Shown here: positions 1 to 11,690 of the stretch, in pieces
Layout of the letters: each line of letters opens with the position of its first letter
Position numbering within the stretch: the stretch's first letter is position 1
Origin: Stomoxys calcitrans
Taxonomy: Eukaryota; Arthropoda; Insecta; Diptera; Muscidae
Length of the DNA: 64,000 nucleotides
Direction of reading: 5' to 3'
Assembly (NCBI RefSeq): GCF_963082655.1
Contig: NC_081552.1
Location: 127,009,494 to 127,073,493, forward strand
Notes under the pieces: model-generated
Database searches by the model: none
Told to the model about the DNA's origin: nothing
What the model saw: only the letters and a program-made list of their open reading frames with translations
Position numbers and translations under genes: made by a program

Positions 1-563
1 GCCATGTGGGGTATTATGGGAAAGGTTTAACTCCCACAAAAATTGGTGACGAAAGTTGGTATCACTTCTTGCTCTACCACCCAATATCTTTCATTTAAGC
101 TCCACATTGACATTGGGGATTGGGGTGGTCCCCCAAACACTAAGCCCGGAAAATATACCAGCAGCGTGATCTATTCTCATATATCTATATACCATTTATT
201 TAAACCCCCAATTGCCATTGGCCTCAAAATTGGATATCAAATTCGTTTTCTAATTTCATTTAAACTCCTTATTGCAAAAGACAGCATATATATCCAGTTT
301 GGGGTATTGTCCCTAAAAACTATAAAAATTTAGTTCCACTCTTTTTAATACCCAGATTGTGTTGGTGAGCAAATATGTCCTATTTGGGGGTTGTTATGGG
401 ACGTCCACATTTGGATATTAGATTCGTATTCTACTCGCAAATACCTTTCATTTGAGTCCCATATTGACATGGTAGGTAAATATGTCCGATTTAGGGGTGT
501 TTTGGAGGTTGGGGTGGTCCCCCTAACACTTGGTCCCACGATTGGACATCAGATACCTTTTTT
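1..563 (+). repeat. Family A repeat, left part (interrupted by B1)
   Basis: Repeated units carrying CATATTGACATGGTAGGTAAATATG-like and GGGGTGTTTTGGAGGTTGGGG-like blocks recur every ~130-170 bp, the internal structure shared with the copies near 34, 50, 57 and 63.5 kb. The window starts inside the element, so its 5' end is not seen. The sequence stops abruptly at GATACCTTTTT, where a B element begins, and resumes at 1876 with TAATCCTAAATACC. The undisturbed arrangement is visible at 35,130-35,170. The apparent reading frames here are incidental. I do not know the coding source of family A; its end structure resembles small insect retroposons. Confidence 0.75.
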
Positions 564-1875
564 TATACCCTCCACCATAAGATGGGGGGTATACTAATTT
601 CGTCATTCTGATTGTAACTACTCGAAATAGTCGTCTGAGACCCCATAAAGTATATATATTCTTGATCGTCGTGAAATCTTATGTCGATCTAGCTATGTCC
701 GTCCCTCTGTCCGTCCGTCTGACCGTCCGTCTGTCTGTCTGGCGAAAGCACGCTAACTTCCGAAGGAGTAAAGCTAGCCGCTTGAAATTTGCATAAATAC
801 TTCTTATTAGTGGAGGTCGGTTGGTATTGTAAATGGGCCATATCGGTCCACGTTTTGATATAGCTGCCATATAAACCGATCTTGGGTCTTGACTTCTTGA
901 GCCTCTAGAGTGCGCATTTCTTATCCGATTGGGATGAAATTTTCACGACATGTTTTGTTATGATATCCAACAACTGTGCCAAGTATGGTTCAAATCGGTT
1001 CATTACCCGATATAGCTGCCATATAAACCGATCTTGGGTCTTGATTTCTTGAGCCTCTAGAAGGCGCAATTATTATCCGATTTAAATGAAATTTTGCACG
1101 ACGTGTTTTGTTACGATATCCAACAACTGTGCCAAGTATGGTTCAAATCAGTGCATAACCTGATATAGCTGTCATATAAACCGATCTTGGGTCTTGACTT
1201 CTTAAGCCTCTAGAGGGCGCAATTCCTATCCAATTTGAATGAATTTTGACACGTAGTATTTTGGTTCATATTCGGTTCATAACCTGATATAGCTGTCATA
1301 TAAACAGATCTGGGGACTTGACTTATTGAGCTTCTAGAGGGCGCAATTCCTATCCGATTTGGCTGAAATTTCGCAAGACGTTTTTTATTGTTACTTTCAA
1401 CAACTATGTCAAATAAAATACAAGTCGGTTCATAACCTGATATAGCTGCCATATAAACCGATCTGGGATCTTGACTTCTTGAGCCTGTAGAGGTCGCAAT
1501 TATTATCCGATTTGGCTGAAATTTTGTACGACGGATTCTTTCATGACCATCAACATACGTGTTTATTATGGTCTGAATCGGTCCATAGCCAGATACAGCT
1601 CCTATATAAATCGATCTCTCTATTTTGCTTTTTGAGCTCACAAAGAGCGCAATTCTTATTCGAATTGTCTGACATTTTACACAGGTCTCCAACATATAAT
1701 TTAATTGTGGTCCAAACCGGACCATATCTTGTTATCGCTCTAATAGCAGAGCAAATCTTTTCTTATATCCTGTTTTGCCTAAGAAGAGATGTCGGGAAAA
1801 GAACTCGACAAATGCGATCCATGGTGGAGGGTATATAAGATTCGGCCCGGCCGAACTTAGCACGCTTTTACTTGT
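564..1875 (+). mobile_element. Family B element B1, Helentron-like, full length, nested in A
   Basis: Starts TATACCCTCCACCATAAG and ends GCACGCTTTTACTTGT, with a GTCY-rich tract (GTCCGTCCGTCTG) near 700-740 and internal repeats spaced mostly 153 bp. Its first 15 bases are repeated in inverted form near the other end (ATGGTGGAGGGTATA, ~1821-1836), and a short palindrome, TTCGGCCCGGCCGAA, lies close to the 3' terminus. No target duplication is visible and the insertion is in a T run of the host A element. These features fit the non-autonomous Helitron/Helentron (DINE-1/mini-me) type known from Diptera. The class is inference; the ends are seen directly. The 171-residue antisense frame inside it is a repeat artefact. 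Confidence 0.8.
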
Positions 1876-2272
1876 TTAATCCTAAATACCTTTCATTTGT
1901 GTCTCATATTGTCGTGATTGGTCTAAATATATGTTTGGTGGGTTTTAGGGTGGGGCGACCCCCCTAGGTACCCCATCCGAATTTTGGATACCAAATTTTT
2001 AATTTTAGGGTACTATATGTGATCACACAAAATTTCTGTAAAATCGCACCACCCATCTCTAAGATCTGGCGTTTCTGAAAATTAGAGTAAGGGGGCGGGT
2101 CCGCCCTCCTTCAGATATCAAAAAATGTAGTACCCTATTTTCACCCCGGGATCATTTTGCACCATCTATGAAAATTTCAAGAAAATCGGTTAAGCCGTTT
2201 CTGAGTCTATAAGGAACACACAAACAAACCTACAAACAAACACAAATTGATTTTTATTGAGACACACATTTA
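1876..2272 (+). repeat. Family A repeat, 3' end
   Basis: Continues the A element interrupted by B1. It carries the conserved A 3' region: a short run ending AAAATCGGTTAAGCCGTTTCTGAGTC, then AAGGAACACACAAACAAACC with ACAAAC repeats and a final CAAATTGATTTTTAT. The same tail recurs at 19,480-19,598, 35,460-35,574, 53,740-53,844 and 58,640-58,722. Confidence 0.75.
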
Positions 2273-2932
2273 CATATATGTTCTATTTTGTTTACTTCTA
2301 CTACTAACTGCTCACAATGTTTGCTATTTTCAGCAAACTTTTTTCTATAAGTGTATATTTGTATACGATTTCGGTACACATTGGTACTGCCCTCAATTTG
2401 GCCTCGTTTTTTAAATATTCTAATAATGTGCAGAGATTCTATATATTTGATAGTAATGGTAATGGTATTTTAAGTCGATCTGGCGATGCCTGTCCGTCCG
2501 TTCGTCTATTTGACAATTTTGACAAATTTTGACAAATACTTATTACAGTAAGTCGATTGGGATTTTAAATGACCCAAATTGGTTCATGTTTAGATATAGA
2601 GCGATCCGAACCGATCTTCCGATTTTATATCTTAATCTGTTTGGGACCGAAATAACTGCCTGCTTTCCCTGACTTCGTTTGCTCCACGACGGTGCTACTA
2701 TTATCCAATTTGGCTGATATTTTGGACATGGTATTTTGCTTGACATTAGACAAAGATGGCAAAGCTCTTAATTTTTAGACAATTAAACCATAAATTCCGG
2801 GAAGACAGTCGCAAATCGTTTTATAACTAGATATATCACCTATAATTAATCACCGGATTTGCCAACGAGAATTTGTTCAAACGACCTGACAAATAAGACC
2901 AATGGAATTAATACAAGCTGAATTTTAACTTT
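2273..2932 (+). repeat. Degenerate remnant of a B/E-like repeat
   Basis: No intact ends are visible. A stretch AAGTCGATCTGGCGATGCCTGTCC with a short GTCY tract (~2,472-2,505), followed by weak copies of the GATATAG...CCGAACCGATCTTCCGATT unit, links it to families B and E. The frame at 2317-2532 overlaps this repeat and is not supported as a gene. Probably an old, eroded insertion. Confidence 0.45.
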
Positions 2933-4175
2933 TATACCCTCCACCATAGGATGGGGAGTGTACTAATTTCGTCATTACGTTTGTAACACCTCGAAATATG
3001 CGTCTAAGATCCCAGTATAGTATATATGTCCGTCCGTCCGTCTGTCGAAAGCACGCTAACTTTCGATGGAAAAAAGCTCGGGTCTTGAAATTTTGCACAA
3101 ATACTTCTAATTAGTATAGGTCATTCGGGTTTGTAAATGGGCCCAATCGGTCCATGGTTTGATATACCTGCCATATAAACCGATCTTGGGTCTTGACTTT
3201 TTGAGCTTCTAGAGGGTGCAGTTCTTATCCGATTTGGCTGAAATTTTTCACGTGGTATGGTCTAAATCATTTGATAACCTGTTATAGCTGCCATATAAAC
3301 CAACCTTGGGCCTGGACTTCTAGAGCTTCTAGAGGGCGCAATTCTTATCCGATTTGGCTGAATTTTTGCACGAAGTGTTCTGGTAAGTGTTCTCAACTGT
3401 GCTAAATATGGTTTAAATCACTCCATAACCTGATATGGCCGCCATATAAACCGATCTCCCGATTAGACTACTTGATAATCTAGAGGGCGAAATTCCTATC
3501 CGATTTGGCCGAAGTTTTGCATGAAGTGTTTTATTTTGATTTCCAACCACATTGTCAAGTATGATTCGAATCAGTCAAAATCCTGATATAACTGCCATAT
3601 AAGCCGATCTCCCGATTATACTTCTTGGGCTTCTAGTGGGCGCAATTTTTAGCCAAGATGGTAAAAATTTTGCATATGTCGTTTAGGTATGACTTTCAAC
3701 AACTGTGTCAAGTACGGTTCGAATCGGTGTATAACCTGATATAGCTCCCATATAAACAGATCTATCGATTTGAAATCTTTAGCCCCTGGAAGCCACAATT
3801 TTTGTCCGATTTGACAAAAATTGTAAATAGTGTTCTCTTATGACTTTAAACAACTGTGTTAAGTACGGCCCAAATCGGTCAATAACCTGATATAGCTCCC
3901 GTATAAACCGATCTCCCGATTTGATTTCTTGAGCCCTTCCAACCCGGACCAAGGACGTTCTTAATCAGTTCTGATATAGCTCCCATATAATCCGGTCTCT
4001 TCATTAACCTTGTACTGTTCCTAGAAGCTTTAGTTTTGCTAGTTTGGCAGAAGTTTTGTATGTAGAAAAAAATTATGCCCTTCAATTAAATTAAGTTTCT
4101 ATAAATTTAATGCAGAATCCATGGTGGTGGATACCCAAGATTTGGCCAGGCCGAACTTAGCTCGCATTCACATTT
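2933..4175 (+). mobile_element. Family B element B2, divergent subfamily
   Basis: Begins TATACCCTCCACCATAGGATGGGG and ends with GGCCAGGCCGAACTTAGCTCGCATTCACATTTA. A short GTCCGTCCGTCCGTCTG tract and at least six internal units follow. Instead of GGGTATATAAGATTCGG, its 3' region reads GGTGGATACCCAAGATTTGG, the subfamily also seen in B6. The sequence is diverged and probably older than B1 or B3. Confidence 0.7.
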
Positions 4176-4184
4176 ATTTATTTT

Positions 4185-5488
4185 TATACCCTCCACCATA
4201 GGATGGGGGGTATACTAATTTCGTCATTCTGATTGTAACTACTCGAAATATTCGTCTGAGACCCCATAAAGTATATATATTCTTGATTTTCGTGAAATTT
4301 TATGTCGATCTAGCCATGTCCGTCCGTCTGTTCGTCCGTCCGTCTGTCTGTCGAAAGCACTCTAACTTCCGAAGGAGTAAAGCTAGCCGCTTGAAATCTT
4401 GCACAAATACTTCTTATTAGTGTAGGTCGGTTGGTATTGTAAATCGGCCATAACGGTCCATGTTTTGATATAGCTGCCACATAAACCGATCTTGAGTCTT
4501 GACTTCTTGAGCCTGTAGAGTGCGCAATTCTTATCTGAATGGAATGAAATTTTGCACGACGTGTTTTGTTATGATATCCAACAACTGTGCCAAGTATGGT
4601 TCAAATCGGTCAATAACCTGATATAGCTGCCATATAAGCCGATCTTGCGTCTTGACTTCTTGAGCCTCTAGATTGCGCAACTCTTATCCGATTGGAATGA
4701 AATTTTGCACGACGTGTTTTGTTATGATATCCAACAACATTGCCAAGTATGGTTCAAATCGGTCCATAAACTGATATAGCTGCCATATAAACCGATCTTG
4801 GATCTTGACTTCTTGAGCCTCTAGAAGGCGCAATTCCGATTTGAATGAATTTTTGCATGTAGTTTTTTGTTACGATACCTAACAACTGTGCCAAGTATGG
4901 TTCAAATCGGTTAATAACCTGATATAGCTGTCATATAAACAGATGTGGGGACTTGACTTCTTGAGCTTCTAGAGGGCGCAATTCCTATTCGATTTGGCTG
5001 AAATTTTGCATGACGTATTTTACTCTTACTTTCATCAACTGTGTCAAATAAGGTTCAAATCGGTTCATAACCTGATATAGCTGCCATATAAACCGATCTG
5101 GGATTTTGACTTCTTGAGCCTCTAGAGGTCGCAATTATTATCCGACTTGCCCGAAATTATATACGACGGATTCTCTCATGACCATCAACATACGTGTTTA
5201 TTATGGTCTGAATCGGTCTATAGCCTGATACAGTTCCCATATAAATCGATCTCTCTATTTTACTTCTTGAGCCCCCAAAGGGCGCAGTTCTTATTTGAAT
5301 TGGCTGTGGTCCAAAACGGACCATATCTTGATATCGCTCTAATAGCAGAGCAAATCTTTTCTTATATCCTTTTTGCCTAAGAAGAGTTGCCGGGAAAAGA
5401 ACTTGACAAATGCGATCCATGGTGGAGGGTATATAAGATTCGGCACGGCCGAACTTGGCACGGCCGAACTTAGCACGCTTTTACTTGT
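4185..5488 (+). mobile_element. Family B element B3, full length
   Basis: Both ends are present: TATACCCTCCACCATAGGATGGGGGG and AGCACGCTTTTACTTGT. The 3' terminal palindrome region carries a small local duplication in which GGCACGGCCGAACTT appears twice (~5,441-5,470). It lies almost directly after B2. Frames of 77-87 residues on both strands run across the internal ~150 bp units and are not supported as coding. Confidence 0.78.
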
Positions 5489-5789
5489 TTTTTGAGAATT
5501 TCGGCTTGTTATAATGAGTTTACCGACTTCATGCTTTGAGGACATGGCAGGCCTACTTGGGACTATTTTCAAACGCACGCACACACACTTGGTGAAGGTT
5601 TTGTGCTACACAGAAAACAATTGGTTCTGTCTTCTTACAAATTGTAAGTGGACATCGACATTTAAATCATAAGTTGATCAGTCTTTTAGGTATATTTGCA
5701 TACTGCAAATCTAATTAACTCCTCGTTATTACATCCTTGCGCGAACGTACCATTTACGTCAATTATCCCGTCCTGATCGTTCATTTTTT
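5489..5789. other. Unassigned spacer between B3 and B4
   Basis: About 300 bp of AT-rich DNA with a short ACGCACGCACACACAC run near 5,575. I see no coding potential, transposon end or RNA structure that I can support. Confidence 0.5.
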
Positions 5790-6738
5790 TATGCCCTCCA
5801 CCATAGGATAGGGGTATTCTTATTTCGTCATTCTGTTTGTAACTACTCGAAATATGCGTCTGAGACCCCATAAAGTATATATATTCTTGATTGTCTTGTT
5901 ATTTTAAGTCGATCTAGCCATGTCCGTTCGTCTGGCCGTCCGTCAGTCCATCCGTCTGTCTGTCGAAATCACGTTAACTTTCGAAGGAGTAAAGCTAGTC
6001 GCTTGAAATTTTGCTCAAATACATTTTATTAGTGTATAATATTAACCGATCTTGGGTCGTGACTTCTTGAGCATCTGGAGGGCGCAATTCTCGCCCGATT
6101 TGACTGAAATTTTGCCGTGGTGTTTCGGTATCACTTCCAACAACTGTGTTAAGTATGATTTAAATCGGTTCATAATCTGGTATGGCTGTCATATAAGCCG
6201 ATCTTGACCTCTTGAGCCAATAGAGCGCGCAATTCTCATCCGATTTGGCTGAAATTTTGCATGAGATGTTCCGTTATGACGGAATAATTGTGCTGGGTAT
6301 GGCGCAAATCGGTACCTAAACTGATATTGCTGCCATATAAACCGATCTGGGATCTTGATTTCTTGAGCCTCTAGAAGGCGCAATTCTCATCCGATTTGGC
6401 AGAAATTTTGTACATCGGTTTCTCTCATGACCTTCAACATACGTGTCAAATATGGTCTGAATCGATCCGATCTCCCAATTTTGCATCTTGAACCCCTACA
6501 AGGCGCAAGTGTTATCAGAATGAACTGAAATATTACACAATGGCTTCTACAATGTTCAGCATTCATTTATGGTCCGGGTCGGACTATAACTTGAAATAAC
6601 TCCAATAGCACAACAGTTCTTATTCAATATTCTTTGTTTGCCTTAAAAGAGATACCGCGCATAGAACCCGACAATTGCGTTCCATGGTGCAGGGTGTATT
6701 AGATTCGGCCCGGCCGAACTTAGCACGCTCTTGTTTGT
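5790..6738 (+). mobile_element. Family B element B4, shortened copy
   Basis: Starts TATGCCCTCCACCATAGGATAGGGG and ends GGCCCGGCCGAACTTAGCACGCTCTTGTTTGT. The GTCY tract is at ~5,925-5,965. It has fewer internal units than B1 or B3 and substitutions at both termini. Confidence 0.72.
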
Positions 6739-7042
6739 TTATGTTGAAACTCGTTCAAAACACGGCACACAAAAAACATCCAATTGCTTTAAAGGTAAAT
6801 TGTTTACTGCAATAAATATCCCAATCTATAATTAGTATTTATATTGTGGCCGCTGAGTGAAGCGGACGTGTTTTTAGTTTGCTCCTCAAAGAAAAATAAA
6901 TATATAAATAAATATATATCCGTATCTCGGAATAGGTAAATTAAAGGTAAAATTTTTTTTCGTAATAGGTAGTATTACCAAAAAAAATTTTAAAGCCTTT
7001 TGGAGTAGGCTAGGAATTGACTGCAAAGACTCTTCATCTGCG

Positions 7043-8675
7043 GTGGTGGCGTCAGACCGTAGGGTATTTTCCTCTCCTCCTATAGGTGTGGGTGCCTTGG
7101 CACCTGTAGTTGAGAGTAATGCTTCAAGCGCACAACTAGTCGTCAGACTAATTAATGAGGACCACACGGATAAACCTGAGGGATGCATAGTTCATCCCCA
7201 GCATTTAAGTAAAGGTGGTGTTTCTGACTCGAATTCAGACACCGACTGTGTCAATGAAACAGTCATCGCAGCCGAATCGAGAGATGAGAGCAGAAGTGAG
7301 GGATGGCTTTGCTAAGCCCACAAACAGACCGAGAAAGCGATCCGGTGCACGACGAAGGATACAGAGGATTATGTACCGGCAGCGTAATCTGGCGAAAGTG
7401 CAGGATGCTGGAAGGGATAGAACTGACATTCCAAGCACTTCTACGGAAGCTGGAAAAAGAATCAGATCTCCCGAAGAGCATAGCAATGCTGAAGAATAAA
7501 AAGAGCTCCCCGCTTTCAAGTACTCTGGGAAATCCAAGCCAGCCATCCCGCAATGGAGACTCCTGCGGAGGTAGACAAAGTTGAAACAGGAACGAAGAAA
7601 GCGCACAAAGCCCTTGAGTCTTCATGGAGGACTGTGTCATCTAAAAGGAGGCCACAGCCATCACGGAAGGGGAAGATGGTCGCTAAGAATGGTAAGGAGC
7701 CGCCCTCCTACGCCAGAGTTGTAAGGAAGCACAACAGAGACGAGCTGACTTATGCAGTCATCAATATCGGCTGTGCATCCGGTAGGATTCCACCAGATCA
7801 TCGGTCCCAAGTGGAGGATCTGGTTAACGATTGGATTTTTGAACATGTGTGGAACTCTGTAGAGGGTCCACCCATACAAATGATGAGCTGCGAGTATAAA
7901 GGGGACAATGGATATCCCCCAGCTCACAAATTCTACGGTCTTCATTAAGGGATGGGGCAGTAAATTTGAGACGGAACGCATGTTGGGATTCCTGGGCAAG
8001 CAGAACGAGGTCTTCCACAGGGAGAAGAAGGAGGAAGGAATTATCTTTGTGGTTGGCATTGATCAAGTCTCCGTGACAAGTTTGGCTAAGACTAAAGGCA
8101 TGGCGCATTGCGGGAGCAAAGCTGTCTTTTTCAAGAATAGGAAGACTGGGATAGGCAGACATTTTCATTCTGCGACATCAGGCCGTGCAGTGGCAGGTGA
8201 CTCAACACCGCCCAACAAACAGGGGGCCGACAACGAGATAATCACGGCATCTCTCAATACGGGAAAGACTAGGAGAAGCAATGATCCTTATACTAAAATA
8301 TCAGGCAGTGCAGTGGCGAGAGACCCAACACAGCCTAACAAACAGGAACCCGACGACGGACCCATCACCGAATTAAAGATTCGGAATACTGGGATAGGTA
8401 AAGATCCTAATATTGAAACATTAGGCAGAGCAGCGACAGGAGACTCAATGCAACCCAACGAACACGGAGCCGATGATGGTACCATCACCTACTCCCAAGA
8501 TGCCCATTTACTTAAGATTTGGAAGGCTAAGATAGGTAAAGATCCTAGTATTGAAACATCAGGCAGTACAGGGAATGGAAATCCAATAAATCTTCACGAA
8601 CAGGGACCCGACAATGGAACCATTACCGACTTTATAAAAAGTCCGAAGACTAGAATAGGCAAAAAACCTAAATGA
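7043..8675 (+). pseudogene. LOA-like ORF1, broken (nucleic-acid-binding protein)
   Basis: Three overlapping frames form the remains of ORF1: 7,043-7,315, 7,215-7,499 (with a basic RPRKRSGARRR segment) and 7,553-7,948, followed by a frame change into 7,908-8,675. The 7,553 piece contains DELTYAVINI and a long ordered region. The last piece ends in an Asn/Gly/Asp-rich repeat block described separately. ORF1 proteins of this group bind RNA and package the element transcript; no CCHC knuckle is visible in this copy. At least two frameshifts separate the pieces, so it cannot make a full product. Identification rests mainly on its position upstream of a clear LOA-like ORF2. Confidence 0.6.
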
Positions 8676-8778
8676 TGACGTCAGGCAGTGCAGTGACAGG
8701 AAAGTCAATGCAGTCAAAAGAACAGGGAACAGACGATGAGATCATCACCTACTGTCAAGATGCCCATTTACTGGAGGA
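8143..8778 (+). repeat. Five tandem ~125 bp units in the C-terminal ORF1 region
   Basis: Units begin near 8,143, 8,268, 8,388, 8,526 and 8,649. Each encodes a variant of T-G-I-G-K-D-P, then T-S/L-G, then Q-P-N, then G-A/P-D-D/N-G-T-I-T. The first four are in frame. The fifth continues past a stop at ~8,673 but is still recognisable in the DNA (ACGTCAGGCAGTGCAGTGAC). The block stops just before the ORF2 start. Confidence 0.75.
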
Positions 8779-8781
8779 CCA

Positions 8782-9190
8782 ATGATTAAGGTAATCCAGA
8801 TAAACGTCCACCGGAGCGAGATTGCTACACACGATGCGATGTGATCTCTTACCACATTTCGTGGGGTAGTACCAACACTTATAAGCAGGGCCAAGCCCTG
8901 GCAGAGTTCTTGAATACTAACGACCTAATATCGCTTAATATTGGTAACACCGCTGCCTTTGTTAATAGGATTAGGGAGGAGGTATTAGATGTTACAATAT
9001 GTTCGGAAAATCTTATCGATGAGGTTCAGGATTGGAGTCTCCATGGAACACATTTTCTCTGACCATCGCTACGTTAGGTTTGGAATAGCACGGCCAGTGC
9101 CGAATCCGATAAGCTTCCAGAATAAGTTGAAAACCAACTGCACAAAATTCGGAAGGCTACTCAGAAGAAGACTTTGGACAAGATAATTGT
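8782..9190 (+). pseudogene. LOA-like ORF2, apurinic-like endonuclease domain, internally deleted
   Basis: An ATG at 8,782 opens MIKVIQINVHRSEIAT, the typical first strand of the endonuclease. The frame then breaks and resumes at 8,841 with WGSTNTYKQGQ, VLDVTICSEN and SDHRYVRFGI, which match the C-terminal third of the domain, including the Ser-Asp-His motif. The catalytic middle (the region normally carrying the Glu and Tyr motifs) is missing, so this is an internal deletion of roughly 100-150 codons. In an intact element this domain nicks target DNA to prime reverse transcription. Confidence 0.72.
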
Positions 9191-9202
9191 GATTGTCCAA
9201 GC

Positions 9203-10641
9203 ATGAAAGATATTGACGAAAATGTCAATAGGATTACGATTGCTCTGTTGGGATCCTTCAAAGATAGTTGTCCTCTACGGGAAAGGAAATCCTCCCAAGA
9301 AAAACCCTGGATGACCGGGGAGATTCGCAATATTGGAAAGAGGTCCGCAGAGCACGTCGTAAAAAAGCGGAAGTTTATTGAGATGTGTATTACAGACGGC
9401 TCAAGGAATACAATAAGATTAACAGAGAGGCAAAACGGAAGCGTTTCTGCGAACAGGTTGATAGCGTTAATGATGCCGCCAAGATTAAAAACTTTCTCTT
9501 GAAAACCCATGTCCAAACTGAAGTTTTAGTAGACGACATGGGAGTGAGAGCAGAGACAACGGAGGACATGTTGATGCTTTTGATGAAAACCTATGTATTT
9601 TCCACATGATACGAAGGAACTCACGGAGACACCGGAATCTTGGAATAATGACGTTGATCGAAGGTTTATAATAACAGAATCCTTAAGGAGGTTCAAACCA
9701 TATAAGTCACCAGGACCTAATGGAATATTTCCACACACTGGCGGTATGTATTGACATCGAGGGGGCTTTTAACAATGTGCGGACTGACACACTGATCCAA
9801 ACCTTACACCAGTACCGGGTGGACCCAGCATGGCATAAATATAAGGCAGAAAGTGGCACAGGGCACGCCACAGGGGGGCATTTTATCGCCACTCCTATGG
9901 GTGACCACTATAAATGACCTATTACGTATGGTGACTGAGGAGAGATTTGAACCCGTCTGCTACACAGACGATGTTATAATACTTCTAAGGGGTAAGGATC
10001 CGAACGAGCTATGTAGAAGGGCCAAAAGGGTCTTGCATATGGCATATGACTGGACTAGACCCAGAGGTCTCAATGTTAACCCAGAGGAGACTGAAATATG
10101 CCTGTTCACGAGGAAGACGAAGGTGGGCAAATTAACGCACCACGTTTCCTCAATAAAACAATTTCGATATCTGACAAGGTAAAATACTTAGGTGTGATCT
10201 TGGGCAGGAAACTGAATTGGAAGTGTCACATTCTGGAGCGTACTGAGAAGGCTCAAATCGAAATTGGGCCTGAATCCGAGGATAGTCCACTGGCTCTACA
10301 GGAGCGTGATTAGACCAATACTTACTTACGCCTCAGTAGTTTGGTGGACTGCTATGGAGAAAGAGTGCAACATAAGGACCATACAACAGGTTCAGAGAGC
10401 ATGTTGTCTCGGCATAGGCGGAGCGATGAGGACCACGCCCATTAGAGCGCTGGAGACTATTCTAGATATCCGGCCCATTGACATACAGAATAAATGTGAG
10501 GCAGTCATTGCGACTATGAGACTTAAGGCGATGGGTGAATGGATTGAGGATGGGAGCCGCTCATACCATCGCGGTATATCGAGGCGACGATTGGAGACCT
10601 GGAAGGAAGGGAAGAGGTTTCTGATCGGATACCTGAGATGA
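9203..10641 (+). pseudogene. LOA-like ORF2, reverse transcriptase domain, deleted and frameshifted
   Basis: A linker (KDSCPLRERKSSQEKPW) and an RT entry segment around 9,690-9,725 are followed by a jump straight to motif A, LAVCIDIEGAFNNVRTD (~9,735-9,785). Then come QGTPQGGILSPLLW (9,859 on) and the motif C box YTDDVIIL (~9,960). The usual YADD is YTDD here. The thumb region SVIRPILTYASVVWW and RTTPIRALETILDI (10,300-10,500) is well preserved. The frame changes at least four times. Most of the fingers subdomain is deleted between ~9,725 and 9,735. Confidence 0.8.
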
Positions 10642-10649
10642 ACTTTGAA

Positions 10650-11445
10650 GTCGAGTGCGAGGCACTGCTGCCATCGGGTACAGTATTGGATTGACGGAAC
10701 CATAGTATTGCCATCTGGAAGATCATTTTACACGGATGGATCAAAGCTAGAGGACAGAGTGGGCCTGGGGGTTTACATTGAGAACCCAGTCAGTCCCTGG
10801 TCAGACAGTCTATTTTAGACTGTCTGACCATAAGACAGTCCTGCAGGCGTAGATCCGGGCGATCACGGAGTGCGTGAAGTTGTGTTGTGGTAACGCGAGG
10901 ACGTCGATTGTGAACATCTTAACCGACATTAAAATTGCCATAAGGGCAATAACAACCAGGACGATAAGGTCACGAACAGTCTTACAGTGTTAGAAGTTGA
11001 TCAACGCATTCTCTGAGGATGGAAAATCCGCATCGTGTGGGTGCCGGGCCATAACGGAATAAGGGGAAATTAAAGGGCAGACGATTTGGCGGTGAAGGCA
11101 AGAGGACTGCCGTCAATAAACATGGTTAACCCGAAGCCTATCGGGTCGACACAGTCCGAGTTACGGGAGTGGGCCACGAATGCTCATGCAACATTGTGGA
11201 ACAGCGAAACGGTCGGTAGGATGGCGAAAATCCCATGGGGGATCCAGATCGTGAGAAGACGAGGCTATTACTGAAAGGAAGCAAAAAGGAAGTCAGTATA
11301 GTTATTGGTATCATAACGGGACACATAGGACTAAGAGCTCACTTATTTAAAATCGGTGCGGCAAGTGATAGCATGTGTAGGGCATGCGGGGAAGATGGTG
11401 AGGGTTGGAGCATTTCGTTTGTCATTGCCCGGCTTTAGCGCCCAA
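10650..11445 (+). pseudogene. LOA-like ORF2, RNase H and zinc-knuckle C terminus, broken
   Basis: FYTDGSKLEDRVGLGVY (10,727-10,780) is the first catalytic motif of RNase H. Further pieces read as EIRAITECVK-like, LTDIKIAIRAITTRT and ADDLAVKARGLPS in shifting frames, covering the rest of the fold. A cysteine-rich end, MCRACGEDGEGW (~11,370-11,410), followed by a His/Cys remnant matches the CCHC tail usual after RNase H in this group. Several stops and frame changes make it non-functional. Confidence 0.72.
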
Positions 11446-11690
11446 CAGATAACGGTACTTGGGTTGAGACACAATATCAGGCATGAACCAACTTAGGGAA
11501 GTGGTATTGAAAACAATTAAGGATTTTGTATGTAGCAGGGAATTCCTAACTTAAAATTTTCTTTTTAGAGGTTACTTTAAAGCTTTAAGAGTGCACAACA
11601 AGCCGATTACTGGCTTAGGTGTATGTCCATAGTGGCATGGGGCGGATTAATATCTGCACCCTCTTTTTTTTAACCTAACCTATAACTGGT
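11446..11690 (+). other. 3' untranslated region of the LOA-like element
   Basis: Non-coding run from the end of ORF2 to GGGGCGGATTAATATCTGCACC, a T-run and AACCTAACCTATAA. The terminal AACCT repeats fit LOA-type 3' ends. No clear target duplication was found. Confidence 0.6.

Larger units (their letters stand above)
6739..11690 (+). mobile_element. Decayed LOA/I-group non-LTR retrotransposon
   Basis: One element on the plus strand in canonical order: 5' region, ORF1 (7,043-8,778), then ORF2 with endonuclease, reverse transcriptase, RNase H and a cysteine-rich tail, and a 3' end CTGCACCCTCTTTTTTTTAACCTAACCT. An RNase H domain after the reverse transcriptase places it in the I/LOA/R1 group of non-LTR elements. 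The style of the endonuclease start (IKVIQINVHRSE) and the AACCTAACCT-rich 3' end suggest LOA. Internal deletions have removed the middle of the endonuclease and the fingers of the reverse transcriptase, and frameshifts break both frames. The 5' boundary is uncertain, as no target duplication was identified. Confidence 0.75.

Noticed and set aside
5686..5871. CRISPR-like reading of regularly spaced repeats in B elements
   Set aside because: Units are ~150 bp, diverged, contiguous and without spacers; the genome is eukaryotic.
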